Below are positions 23,072 through 31,293 of a DNA stretch of 32,227 bases, piece after piece (position 1 is the stretch's first letter; each line of letters starts with the position of its first letter). Below the pieces are notes generated by a model, which was not told where the DNA came from, ran no database searches, and worked only from the letters and a program-made list of their open reading frames with translations. The position numbers and the translations under genes are program-made. The DNA comes from Nitrospinota bacterium (lineage in GTDB: Bacteria > UBA8248), in NCBI GenBank assembly GCA_026706735.1, contig JAPOYD010000133.1:1-32227 (forward strand), read 5' to 3'.

Positions 23072-24694
23072 TCAAATTCCCAGGAGAGGCTTCGCGACCT
23101 CTCGCGCCTGGTCCAGGTTTTCGAGGATTCGCTCCTGTGGCACCTCCCGCAGGACGTCGAGTGCGTCGAGCGTCTCCGCGACGTCGCCCGAAAGCCCGAT
23201 GACGATGGACTCGGTATCTTCTTCCGTGGCGACTTCGATGAGTTGCTTGATGACCATGGCGGCGCTGTCGTCGATGTAGGTGGCTTCGGTGAAATTGAAG
23301 ATGACGATCTCGTGATCCTTGATGTCCAGGCTGATCGTCCGGACCAGTTTTTTGGACGACGCGACAGTGAAGCTCCCCCGGAGCGCCACCATGCCGACGC
23401 GCGCCTCGAACGGGTCGACCCCCTCCACCTCTTCCCCCTCGTAGAGGAACATCTGATCCAGCAAGGGCACGGAGACGACGCTGTCGAGCTCCAAGTTCTC
23501 GAGCTGCCCCGCGTGGGCCAGACCCGCGACGATGAGGCCTATCGCCACGGCGCTGATCAGGTCGACGAACACCGTGAGGCCGAGCGTCGTCAGCAGGACG
23601 AAGAGGTGTTCCCGCTTGATGCGGTGAAGACGGGTCAGGAGACGCCAGTCGATGATGTCCCAGCCGACCTTGATCAGGACACCCGCCAGAGCGGCGAGCG
23701 GAATCGACTCGACGTAGGGCCCCAGACCCAGCAGGATCGCCAGCAGGAAAAGCGCGAATATGGCGCCCGCCGCCCGGGTCCGCCCGCCGGCGCGTATGTT
23801 GGGCACCGTGTATACCGGGGTGCCCGCGCCGGGCAGTCCGCCGATTAAGCCCGCGGCCGCGTTGCCCACGCCCTGGCCGATGAGTTCGCGGTCCGGGTCG
23901 TGGCTCGTGCGGGTGAGCGAGTCGGCCACGAGGCAGGTGAGAAGGCTCACCACCGAGCCGATCAGGGCGAGAATGAGCGCGGGCTCCACGGCGCGCGCCA
24001 GAAAGCTCAGGGAGGGCAGCCCCAGTTGCAGCCCCGGCAGGCCGGTCGGCACCTCCCCGATGACGGGCGCATCACTTAGCCACAAGACGCCGATGAGCGT
24101 GCCGGCGAACAGCCCCACCAGGGGAGTGGGCAGGATTTTCCTAAAGCGCGGCGGCCAGAAGACCGCGACGCCGAGCGTGACGACGCCGACGCCGAATGCG
24201 CTCGGGTTGATGTGTTTCAGCGCCTCGGGCAGCGCGAGAATCATGCCCACGGCCCCGCCCGGCACGGGGTCCGAGCCGAAAAAGGGCAGCACCTGAATCG
24301 CCATCACGAGGACGCCGATGCCGGACATGAATCCGGAGACGACCACGTAGGGCGTGTAGGCCACGAAGCGGCCGAGCTTCAACACGCCCAGAAGCGCCTG
24401 GAGCAGACCGCCCAGCACGACCACCGTCAGGGCTTGGGTCAGGTTTTCCGCATACGTGGTGATGATGACCGCCATCACGATGGCCATCGGTGCCGTGGGA
24501 CCGGAAATCTGGGTCTGCGTGCCGCCGAAGACCGCCGCGAAAAAGCCCACCGCTATCGCGCCGTAGAGGCCCGCCGCAGCCCCCATGCCCGAGGCCACGC
24601 CGTAGGCCAGAGACAGCGGCAAGGCCACCACCATGGCGGTGACGCCGCCGAAAAGGTCTCCGCGAAGCGTATCGAAATCGTATTTCAATTTCAC
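23072..24694 (-). CDS. SulP/SLC26 transporter with STAS domain, copy 2
   Basis: The 540-residue paralogue has the same layout: membrane domain with FGGVTAMVVALPLSLAYG and ISGPTAPM, and a C-terminal STAS domain with YIDDSAAMVIKQL. The sodium-site aspartate is replaced by Val249 (GSVVSLLTC), and the facing loop is GAGTP (Pro293 at the position of the threonine in GAGAT). These changes are shared with copy 3 and suggest altered or lost cation coupling; compare SLC26A5/A9, where valine replaces the acidic residue of coupled exchangers. The start is GTG with GAAGGGG about 10 nt upstream; a TTG two codons later is possible. It lies 179 nt after copy 3. Confidence 0.9.
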   Translation of the reverse strand: MKLKYDFDTLRGDLFGGVTAMVVALPLSLAYGVASGMGAAAGLYGAIAVGFFAAVFGGTQTQISGPTAPMAIVMAVIITTYAENLTQALTVVVLGGLLQALLGVLKLGRFVAYTPYVVVSGFMSGIGVLVMAIQVLPFFGSDPVPGGAVGMILALPEALKHINPSAFGVGVVTLGVAVFWPPRFRKILPTPLVGLFAGTLIGVLWLSDAPVIGEVPTGLPGLQLGLPSLSFLARAVEPALILALIGSVVSLLTCLVADSLTRTSHDPDRELIGQGVGNAAAGLIGGLPGAGTPVYTVPNIRAGGRTRAAGAIFALFLLAILLGLGPYVESIPLAALAGVLIKVGWDIIDWRLLTRLHRIKREHLFVLLTTLGLTVFVDLISAVAIGLIVAGLAHAGQLENLELDSVVSVPLLDQMFLYEGEEVEGVDPFEARVGMVALRGSFTVASSKKLVRTISLDIKDHEIVIFNFTEATYIDDSAAMVIKQLIEVATEEDTESIVIGLSGDVAETLDALDVLREVPQERILENLDQAREVAKPLLGI

Positions 24695-24755
24695 GCGATT
24701 ATGCCCCTTCGCGCTTCGTCCCCGGGCGATGGTCGTGATGATCGCATGTTCTTCG

Positions 24756-24781
24756 ACAGCATATCACACCCCCGGCGAATC
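24756..24781 (-). promoter_or_regulatory. Conserved leader block, SulP copy 2
   Basis: The block GATTCGCCGGGGGTGTGATA followed by TGCTGT matches those upstream of copies 3 and 4 but sits farther (about 60 bp) from the start codon, and the rest of the leader differs. The TGTGATATGCT part may be a -10 region; no good -35 is visible. Confidence 0.4.
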
Positions 24782-24873
24782 GTGGGTGAGCGCCGGAAGG
24801 AGCCGTGAAGGCGAACGTGTAAGCACCCGCGCCGCCGGAATGAATTCCCCGGGGGAGGAGGACGCCTCCCGCC

Positions 24874-26490
24874 TCAATCTCTCAGGAGAGCTCTCGCCGT
24901 CTCTCGCGCCTCGTCGAGTGTTTCGACGATACGCCCCTCGGGCACGCTCCAGAGGATATTGAGCGTTTCAAGAGTGTGCTTCACTTCGCCCGAAATCCCG
25001 AGGATGATGGACTCGGTATCTTCTTCGGTGGCGACGTCGATGAGCTGCTTGATGACCATGGCGGCGCTGTCGTCGATGTAGGTGGCTTCGGTGAAATTGA
25101 AGATGACGACCTCATGATCCTTGATGTCGAGGCTGATCGCCCGGACAAGTTTTTTTGACGAAGCGACGGTGAAGCTCCCCCGGAGCGCCACCATGCCGAC
25201 GCGCGCCTCATACGGGTCGACTCCCTCCGCATCCTCTCCTCCGTAGAGGAACATATCGTCCAGCAGGGGCACGGAGACCACGCTGTCGAGTTCGAATCTT
25301 TCGAACTGCCCCGCGTGGGCCAGGCCCGAGACGATGAGGCCTATCGCCACGGCGGTGATCAGGTCGACGAACACCGTGAGGCCGAGGGTCGTCAACATGA
25401 TGAAGAGATGTTCGCGCCGGATGCGGTGAAGATGGCAGAGCAGACGCCAATCGATGAGATCCCAGCCCACCTTCATCAGAACGCCCGAGAGGGCGGCGAA
25501 AGGAACCGACTCGACGTACGGCCCGAGGCCCAACAGGGTCGCCAGCAGGAGGAGCGCGAATATGACGCCCGCCGCCCGGGTCCGCCCGCCGGCGCGTATG
25601 TTGATCACCGTGTATACGGGCGTCCCGCAACCGGGCAGGCCGCCGATGAGGCCCGCGGCCGCGTTGCCCAACCCCTGGCCGATGAGTTCGCGGTCCGGGT
25701 CATGGCTCGTGCGGGTCAGCGAGTCGGCCACGAGGCTGGTGAGGAGGCTGACCACCGAGCCGACCAGGGCGAAAATGAGCGCGGGCTCCACCGCGCGCGC
25801 CAGCATGGCCAGAGAAGGCAGCCCGAGCTGCAGCCCCGGCAACCCGCTCGGAATCTTCCCGAGGGTGGGCGCGCCGTTCAGCCACGCCACGCCCACGAGC
25901 GTGCCGGCGAACAGCCCCACGAGCGGCGTGGGCAGGATTTTCCGGTACCGCTGCGGCCAGAAGACCACGGCGCCGAGCGTGACGGCGCCCACCCCGAAAG
26001 CGCTCGAGTTGATTTCGTCCAACGCCTCGGGCAGCGCGAAAACCATACCCACGGCCCCGCCGGGCACGGGGTTGGATCCCAAAAAGGGCAGCACCTGAAT
26101 CGCTATGATGATGACGCCAATTCCCGACAGGAAGCCCGAAACGACCAGGTAGGGCGTGTAGGCCACGAAGCGGCCGAACTTCAACACGCCCAGAAGCACT
26201 TGGAGGAGACCGCCCAGAACGACTATCGTCAAGGCTTCAGTGAGATTTTCCGCGTACGTGGTGATGATGACCGCCATGACGACGGTCATCGGCGCGGTGG
26301 GGCCGGATATCTGGGTCGGCGTCCCGCCGAAGAACGCCGCGAAAAAGCCCACCGCTATCGCGCCGTAGAGGCCCGCCGCCGCGCCCATGCCCGCCGCCAC
26401 GCCGTAGGCCAGCGAAAGCGGCAAGGCCACCACCATGGCGGTGACGCCGCCGAAAAGGTCTCCGCGAAGCGTATCGAAATCGTATTTCAA
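24874..26490 (-). CDS. SulP/SLC26 transporter with STAS domain, copy 3
   Basis: The 538-residue paralogue is closest to copy 2. It has ISGPTAPM intact, Val247 in GSVVSLLTS instead of the BicA-like aspartate, and GCGTP (Cys288, Thr290, Pro291) instead of GAGAT. The STAS domain holds YIDDSAAMVIKQL. The start is TTG at 26490: it gives the same N-terminus (KYDFDTLRGDLFGG) as the paralogues and is preceded by AGAGGA. An upstream in-frame start would add 22 residues read from the conserved leader DNA. It lies 153 nt after copy 4. Whether it carries bicarbonate, sulfate or something else is unknown. Confidence 0.9.
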   Translation of the reverse strand: MKYDFDTLRGDLFGGVTAMVVALPLSLAYGVAAGMGAAAGLYGAIAVGFFAAFFGGTPTQISGPTAPMTVVMAVIITTYAENLTEALTIVVLGGLLQVLLGVLKFGRFVAYTPYLVVSGFLSGIGVIIIAIQVLPFLGSNPVPGGAVGMVFALPEALDEINSSAFGVGAVTLGAVVFWPQRYRKILPTPLVGLFAGTLVGVAWLNGAPTLGKIPSGLPGLQLGLPSLAMLARAVEPALIFALVGSVVSLLTSLVADSLTRTSHDPDRELIGQGLGNAAAGLIGGLPGCGTPVYTVINIRAGGRTRAAGVIFALLLLATLLGLGPYVESVPFAALSGVLMKVGWDLIDWRLLCHLHRIRREHLFIMLTTLGLTVFVDLITAVAIGLIVSGLAHAGQFERFELDSVVSVPLLDDMFLYGGEDAEGVDPYEARVGMVALRGSFTVASSKKLVRAISLDIKDHEVVIFNFTEATYIDDSAAMVIKQLIDVATEEDTESIILGISGEVKHTLETLNILWSVPEGRIVETLDEARETARALLRD

Positions 26491-26570
26491 GCGCTGAGTC
26501 CTCTCGCATATTTCATCGCCGAGAACGCGTATGGGCGTTCGCCCACAGCATATCATACCCCCGGTGAATC
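26491..26570 (-). promoter_or_regulatory. 80-bp conserved leader, SulP copy 3
   Basis: This leader differs from the one before copy 4 at only five of 80 positions and has the same length. On the minus strand it holds TATGATATGCT (possible -10), a small hairpin GGGCG-AA-CGCCC, and a nine-codon frame ATGAAATATGCGAGAGGA... whose TGA overlaps the TTG start by two bases. The AGAGGA in that frame is the likely ribosome site. A promoter plus 5' leader is the best reading. Confidence 0.5.
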
Positions 26571-26643
26571 TTGGGCGAGCGTCTGAAGGCGCAACGAAAG
26601 CGCCCTCATCGCCGCGAGCATACGGCGCGCGGAAGCTCCTGTT

Positions 26644-28260
26644 TCAATCTTTGAGGAGGGTTTTGGCGAATTCCCGCGCCTCGTCCAGGGTTTGGAGGAG
26701 ACGCCCCTCGGGTATGCTCCGCAAGATATTGAGCGTCTGAAGAGTATGGGCGACGTTGCCCGCCAGGCCCATCAGGATGTATTCGGTCCGCTCCTGATCG
26801 GCCACTTCGAGGAGTTGCTTGATGACCATGGCGGCGCTGTCGTCGATGTAGGTGGCGCCCGAGAAATCGAAGATCACCACTTCATGATCCTTGATGTCCG
26901 CGCCTATCATCTGGACCAGTTTATGGGAGGATGCGACGGTGAAGCTCCCCCGGAGCGCCACGAGGCCGACGCGCGCGGCAAACGGATCCACCATGTCCAC
27001 GTCCTCGAATTCCGAGAAGAATATGTGATCCAGCATCGGCACGGAAACCACGCTGTCGAGTTCGAGGGTTTCCAGTTGACGCGCATGGGTCATGCCGGCG
27101 GCGATCAGCCCTATCGCTACGGCGCTTATCAAATCGACGAACACCGTGAGGCACATCGTCATCACCATGACGAAAAGATGTTCGCGCCGGATGCGGTGAG
27201 CGATGGAGAGAAGATACCAGTCGATGATGTCCCAGCCGACCTTCATCAGGACGCCGGCGAGAGCGGCGATGGGAATCGGCTCGACATACGGCCCGAGACC
27301 CAGCACGAGCGCCAGCAGGAGCAGGGCGCGCAGCGCGCCCGAGGCCCGCGTCCGCCCGCCGGCGCGGATGTTGGTCACCGTGCCCATCGTGGCGCCCGCG
27401 CCGGGCAGCCCGCCGATGAGTCCGGCAACCATGTTGCCGATCCCCTGGCCTATGAGTTCGCGGTTCGGGTTGTGGCGCGTGCCCGTAAGTGAATCGGCCA
27501 CCAGAGACGTCAGGAGGCTGTCTATGGAGCCGAGCAGGCCGAGGATGAGCGCGGGCTCCACGGCGCGCGCCAGAAAAGCCGGGGAGGGCAGCCCGATTTG
27601 CATCTCCGGCAGGCCGGTCGGCACCTTTCCGATGACGGGAGCGTCGCTCAGCCACACGACGCCCAGCAGCGAACCCACTGCGAGCGCCACCAGGGGAGCG
27701 GGGAGAAACCTCGCGAACCGTCGGGGCCAGAACACGCAGACGGAGAGCGCCACGACCGCGATGCACAAGGCGTCCGCATTGACGTTCGCCACTGCGTCGG
27801 GCAGCGCGAGTGCCGCGCCCAAGGCTCCACCCGGCGCGGGGGGAGCTCCGAAAAAGGGCAGGAACTGAATCAGCATGACGATGACGCCGATGCCGGACAT
27901 GAAGCCTGAGACAACCACGTAGGGCGTGTAGGTAACGAAGCGGCCGACCCCCGATACACCCATAAGAATTTGCAGCAGGCCGCCCAGCATGACCACCGTC
28001 AGGGCTTCGGCGAGATTTTCCGCGTGACTGGTGATGATGACCGCCATGACGACGGTCATCGGCGCGGTGGGGCCGGATATCTGGGAGCGCGTGCCGCCGA
28101 AGACCGCCGCGAAAAAACCCACCGCGATCGCGCCGTAGAGGCCCGCCACGGCCCCCATGCCCGACGCCACGCCGAAAGCCAGCGAAACAGGCAGCGCCAC
28201 CACCATGGAGGTGACGCCGCCGAAGAGGTCTCCGCGAAGCGTATCGAAATCGTATTTCAA
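26644..28260 (-). CDS. SulP/SLC26 transporter with STAS domain, copy 4 (first in the array)
   Basis: The 538-residue paralogue keeps the complete BicA-like site: Thr65 in SGPTAPM, Asp247 and Thr251 in GSIDSLLTS, and GAGAT with Thr291. The 44-residue spacing between Asp247 and Thr291 equals that of Asp258 and Thr302 in BicA as I recall it. This is the best candidate in the array for sodium-coupled bicarbonate uptake. The STAS domain has YIDDSAAMVIKQL. The start is TTG at 28260 with AGAGGAA upstream, matching the paralogue N-termini; an upstream in-frame start would add 64 residues read from repeat-rich DNA. It is the promoter-proximal gene. Confidence 0.9.
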   Translation of the reverse strand: MKYDFDTLRGDLFGGVTSMVVALPVSLAFGVASGMGAVAGLYGAIAVGFFAAVFGGTRSQISGPTAPMTVVMAVIITSHAENLAEALTVVMLGGLLQILMGVSGVGRFVTYTPYVVVSGFMSGIGVIVMLIQFLPFFGAPPAPGGALGAALALPDAVANVNADALCIAVVALSVCVFWPRRFARFLPAPLVALAVGSLLGVVWLSDAPVIGKVPTGLPEMQIGLPSPAFLARAVEPALILGLLGSIDSLLTSLVADSLTGTRHNPNRELIGQGIGNMVAGLIGGLPGAGATMGTVTNIRAGGRTRASGALRALLLLALVLGLGPYVEPIPIAALAGVLMKVGWDIIDWYLLSIAHRIRREHLFVMVMTMCLTVFVDLISAVAIGLIAAGMTHARQLETLELDSVVSVPMLDHIFFSEFEDVDMVDPFAARVGLVALRGSFTVASSHKLVQMIGADIKDHEVVIFDFSGATYIDDSAAMVIKQLLEVADQERTEYILMGLAGNVAHTLQTLNILRSIPEGRLLQTLDEAREFAKTLLKD

Positions 28261-28340
28261 GCGCTGATTCCTCTCGCATATTTCATCGCCGAGAATGCGT
28301 ACGGGCATTCGCCCACAGCATATCATACCCCCGGCGAATC
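28261..28340 (-). promoter_or_regulatory. 80-bp conserved leader, SulP copy 4
   Basis: Nearly identical to the leader of copy 3 (five differences). It carries the same TATGATATGCT tract, the GGGC/GCCC hairpin and the same short frame overlapping the TTG start. Similarity stops abruptly at the upstream edge, marking the end of the duplicated unit. Confidence 0.5.
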
Positions 28341-28381
28341 GCAGGCGCGGGCGGAATTGTTGAAAAACCCTCGTCAATATC

Positions 28382-28604
28382 CCGAGCAAGCGCCCCGAAC
28401 CCTCATCCTGAGTAGGCGCGTAAGCGCCGTATCGAAGGATGGGGGAGTGCATTTTTCCAGCGGGCGCGAATTTCGCCCTTCGATACGCCGCCTTCGGCGG
28501 CTACTCAGGGTGAGGAAGGTGGGGAGACAGCGGAGCCTGCCCCGAGCGAAGTCGAGGGAGCCTGTCCTGAGCCTGTCGAAGATCCGCTGCTCAGGGTGAG
28601 GCGG
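28382..28604. repeat. Cluster of CCTGAG/TCGAAGG palindromic repeats
   Basis: Copy one (about 28382-28443, plus) has CCTCATCCTGAGTAG, an inner hairpin GGCGCGTAAGCGCC and GTATCGAAGGATGGGG. Copy two (about 28477-28522) is the inverse, with a different inner hairpin GCCGCCTTCGGCGGC. A third, degenerate copy (about 28560-28604) has CCTGTCCTGAGCCTGTCGAAG. The frame is conserved while the inner stem differs but still pairs. Such CCTGAG/TCGAAGG repeats are common between genes in many proteobacteria. Confidence 0.7.
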
Positions 28605-28765
28605 AACGGCGGACTGCGCAGGATGGGGAGGGGGATTGCGCCGCATCAAGCTTTTCCAACAACTCCGCGCCCGAGGCCCCATGCGCCCGCTTCCCCGTAT
28701 GCGCTGATTAGTGGTATGAATGGCGCGGCTTTATCGTTCAACCATTCCCCCACGCTGGAATCCGC

Positions 28766-29950
28766 ATGAGCGCCTACGCCAACATCCTCATCATCGCGTC
28801 GAGCCATTCGGTGAACTCGCTATACAACCGGATTCTGACGCCCATCCTCCCGCTCATCATGGCGGATTTCGGCCTGAACTACGCGCAGACGGGCCTCATC
28901 GCCTCGGTCTACGCCCTCTCCAGCAGCCTGTTTCAGCTGCCGATCTCCTTTCTGGGCGATTTCACCGGAAAAACCCGCCTGATTCTTGGGCTTTCTCTTC
29001 TCTTCAACGCCCTGCCCGCCTGGTTCTACGGCTACTCCACTACCTATGCGGCGCTACTCACCTTCGTCTTCCTGAGCGGCCTGGGGTGTTCGGCCTATCA
29101 CCCGGCGGCGGTCTCGATGATCGCCGCAGAAAGCCCCAGAAACCGCGGCCTCGCCATGGGGCTTTTCAAGGCGGGCGGTGATTTCGGCAGCATCCTGACG
29201 CCCGTGGCCATGGGCTGGCTCACGGTCTATCTCGCGAGTTGGCGGGCGGCGGCGCAGTATTTCGTCCTGCCCGGCGTCGTTTGCGCCCTGCTTATCTGGC
29301 TGCGATTTCAGGACGCGCCCGGCAGGCGGCAATCGATGGCGAAAGAGGCCCGCTCCACTTTCAGCGAACTATTGGGCGATAAATTCATGATCCTGATGAC
29401 GCTGCTCTCCTCCTGCCGGGTGATGGGCCTGCGCGGCATCATGACGTTCCTGCCCCTTCTGCTGGCCGAGGGGCTGGGGCTGGGCACCATCGAGGTGGGC
29501 TGGGCGATCACGGCTTATTTCCTCGTCGGCACCGTCTTCGCCGTGATATGGGGAAAATACACCGACCCCAGGAACGAAACGCGCATCATCCTCTTCATGA
29601 TGGCGACGAGCGCCGCCTCCCTCGCTTTCCTGTCGCAGGCCGAATCCGTGATCGTCTTCTTCGGCCTGCTCGCGCTTCTGGGCGCGTGCCTCAATCCCTC
29701 CCAGAGCCTCATGCTCACGCTGACCACCGGCGTGGTTCGCGAGAAAAACCGCACGAGCGCCATCGGCCTCATGTACACGGCGAACGAGGCGGCCTCGGTC
29801 ATGTCGCCCTTCCTCGGCGGCCTCATCGCACAGGCGGTGGGACTCAGGCAATCGTTTCTCTTCTACGCCGTGCTCTGTCTCATCGCCACGAGCCTCGCCT
29901 GGCTCATCCACGCCGAGCAGAAAAGACGCGCGCGCGGGGGCGCCGCCTGA
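28766..29950 (+). CDS. Major facilitator superfamily transporter
   Basis: The 394-residue protein has about 12 hydrophobic segments in two halves joined by a charged loop (RFQDAPGRRQSMAKEARSTF, near residues 180-200). The N-terminal half has the MFS pattern LPLIMADFGLNYAQTGLIAS, then GDFTGKTRLILG in the loop 2-3 position of motif A, and GCSAYHPAAVSMIA. The C-terminal half has GKYTDPRNETRIIL. It resembles the fosmidomycin-resistance/Fsr-like and cyanate-permease-like MFS exporters, but the substrate cannot be given. It starts at ATG with only GGAA upstream. It faces away from the SulP array, with a dioxygenase gene 109 nt downstream. Confidence 0.88.
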   Translation: MSAYANILIIASSHSVNSLYNRILTPILPLIMADFGLNYAQTGLIASVYALSSSLFQLPISFLGDFTGKTRLILGLSLLFNALPAWFYGYSTTYAALLTFVFLSGLGCSAYHPAAVSMIAAESPRNRGLAMGLFKAGGDFGSILTPVAMGWLTVYLASWRAAAQYFVLPGVVCALLIWLRFQDAPGRRQSMAKEARSTFSELLGDKFMILMTLLSSCRVMGLRGIMTFLPLLLAEGLGLGTIEVGWAITAYFLVGTVFAVIWGKYTDPRNETRIILFMMATSAASLAFLSQAESVIVFFGLLALLGACLNPSQSLMLTLTTGVVREKNRTSAIGLMYTANEAASVMSPFLGGLIAQAVGLRQSFLFYAVLCLIATSLAWLIHAEQKRRARGGAA

Positions 29951-30007
29951 AATCTTTACACGTAAGCGCCGTTCTAATAGACTGGTCGAAACAGCCAATC
30001 ACATCAT

Positions 30008-30025
30008 CCGGGAGTCTGCTCCCGG
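30008..30025 (+). promoter_or_regulatory. Stem-loop in the leader of the dioxygenase gene
   Basis: A perfect 7-bp stem CCGGGAG/CTCCCGG with the loop TCTG lies 34 nt before the ATG. No T-run follows, so it is not a normal terminator. It could be a 5' mRNA-stabilising hairpin or an attenuated stop after the MFS gene. Confidence 0.35.
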
Positions 30026-30059
30026 GAAAGAGAAACTTACACGATAGGAGTTCACCAAG

Positions 30060-30968
30060 ATGAGCACGAAAAACACTCTCGATAGTCTGGAGGTTGTGCC
30101 GACGGGCGCCGCCCTGGGCGCGGAGATCAGGGGCGTCGACCTGTCCGCACCCATGTCCGAGGAGGTGAAGGGAGCCCTGCGTGACGCGTGGACGGAGCAC
30201 CTCGTGCTCCTGTTCCGGGACCAGGAGATGACCGAGGAGCAGCACCTCGACGCCACGCGCATCTTCGGCGAAGCCGTCGTGCCCGCCGCCAAGGCCTACT
30301 ACGACAAGGCCGGGAAACAGCAGACCTGGGCGGCCAAGTACGCCGAGATTACCGTCGTCCACAATCTGGACGAGGACGGAAATCCCGTGCAGCAGAACGA
30401 AAGCCTGGGCTCCGGCGAGGTCGTCTGGCACAACGACAACTCCTACGCCGAGAAACCGCCCGCGGGCAGCATGCTCTACGGGCGGAGGCTGCCGCCATCG
30501 GGCGGGAACACCTGCTTCAGCAACCAGTACATGGCCTACGATACCCTGCCCGAGGACGTGAAGCAGAAAATCGAGGGCAAGACCGCCGTCCACGACGCGA
30601 GCCGAAACTCCGCGGGCACGCTCAGGCCTGGCGTCAAGCTGCCGACGAAGCCCTCGGAAGTTCCCGGGCCGCACCATCCCCTCGTGTGCACGCACCCCGA
30701 ATCGGGCAGACGCGCGCTCTACCTGGGCCGCAGAAGGACCTATCCCTCCCAGTACATCGACGACATGGAAGAGGGGGAGAGCGAGGAACTCCTCGACTTC
30801 CTCTGGGATCACGCCTGCCGCGACGAACTCGTCTGGGCGCACGTCTGGCGGCTGGGCGACGTGCTGCTCTGGGACAACCGCTGCACCATGCACTACCGCG
30901 AACCCCACGCGGGCACGCACCCGCGCCTGATGCACCGCACCCAGATCGAGGGCGCCCAGCCGGTGTAG
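30060..30968 (+). CDS. TauD/TfdA-family Fe(II)/2-oxoglutarate dioxygenase
   Basis: The 302-residue enzyme couples oxidation of 2-oxoglutarate to hydroxylation of an unknown substrate; family members act on taurine, phenoxyacetates, carnitine precursors and others. N-terminal VPTGAALGAEIRGVDLSAP and HLVLLFRDQEMTEEQH are standard. The facial triad is visible: VVWHNDNSY supplies His and Asp (H-x-D), and RCTMHYRE supplies the distal His. RLMHRTQI holds the Arg that binds the 2-oxoglutarate carboxylate. Length is normal. The ATG has AGGAG 9 nt upstream. It lies after an MFS gene and before an M24 peptidase; catabolism of a small organic compound is plausible. Confidence 0.93.
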   Translation: MSTKNTLDSLEVVPTGAALGAEIRGVDLSAPMSEEVKGALRDAWTEHLVLLFRDQEMTEEQHLDATRIFGEAVVPAAKAYYDKAGKQQTWAAKYAEITVVHNLDEDGNPVQQNESLGSGEVVWHNDNSYAEKPPAGSMLYGRRLPPSGGNTCFSNQYMAYDTLPEDVKQKIEGKTAVHDASRNSAGTLRPGVKLPTKPSEVPGPHHPLVCTHPESGRRALYLGRRRTYPSQYIDDMEEGESEELLDFLWDHACRDELVWAHVWRLGDVLLWDNRCTMHYREPHAGTHPRLMHRTQIEGAQPV

Positions 30969-31033
30969 GGTTCGGGGCGAGTTCAAAGAGTCAGCCTCAC
31001 CTCTGTAGGGCGACTCCCAGGAAAGGTTTTTAT

Positions 31034-31192
31034 CTTTTCACTCCCCCCTTGAGGGGGAGTCAGCAAGACGAGGGCATAAGCCCGAAGTCGCGCTGGTGGG
31101 GGGAGATTTTTTAGTCTGCGGCATGTCCCCCCACCGAATCGGCCTTCGCCAAAGGCTCGGCCTCTTCGACTCCCCCTCAAGGGGGGAGTTTA
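31034..31192. repeat. Inverted pair of palindromic repeats, same family as the left end
   Basis: A plus copy (about 31036-31107) and a minus copy (about 31126-31190) share the CTCCCCCCTTGAGGGGGAGT core and the GGTGGGGGGA end with the pair at 5-235. Here the spacer is only about 20 bp and has no hairpins, which shows that the 95-bp spacer of the other pair is extra material. Confidence 0.8.
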
Positions 31193-31217
31193 TTGTTCGC
31201 ACATCAACAGGGTGACC

Positions 31218-31293
31218 GTAGGGACAGGCCCCTGTGCCTGTCCTGACGAAGGACCACCATAGGACAGGGACAACCACGGAGGGTTGTCCCTAC
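31218..31293. repeat. Palindromic element with GTAGGGACA/TGTCCCTAC ends
   Basis: The outer inverted repeats enclose two different inner hairpins, GGACAGGC/GCCTGTCC on the left and GGGACAACC/GGTTGTCCC on the right. The design matches the element at 21284-21356. Confidence 0.7.

Larger units (their letters stand above)
28261..28765. other. Divergent intergenic region, repeat-rich
   Basis: 505 bp between the SulP array (minus) and the MFS gene (plus). Beyond the 80-bp leader it holds a TTGTTGAAAAACCC motif (28357-28370), three copies of a TCCTGAG...TCGAAGG repeat, and a second GCTTTTCCAACA-like motif near 28650. No gene is seen. Confidence 0.5.

Noticed and set aside
24874-26556. Longer N-terminus for SulP copy 3 (and a 64-residue longer one for copy 4)
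   Set aside because: The extra residues are read from the conserved non-coding leader and, for copy 4, from palindromic repeats; the TTG start gives N-termini and lengths equal to the other copies.
21847-28599. Long plus-strand frames opposite the SulP genes, rich in His, Arg, Gln and Glu
   Set aside because: They recur opposite each paralogue in the same register, as expected for the antisense of a duplicated GC-rich gene, and show no membrane or domain pattern.
30008-30025. Rho-independent terminator after the MFS gene
   Set aside because: The stem is good but is followed by GAAAGAG rather than a T-run, and it lies only 34 nt before the dioxygenase start.
5-31293. CRISPR array or insertion sequence
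   Set aside because: The repeats are palindromic, few and irregularly spaced, with no spacers of constant length, and no cas or transposase gene is present.
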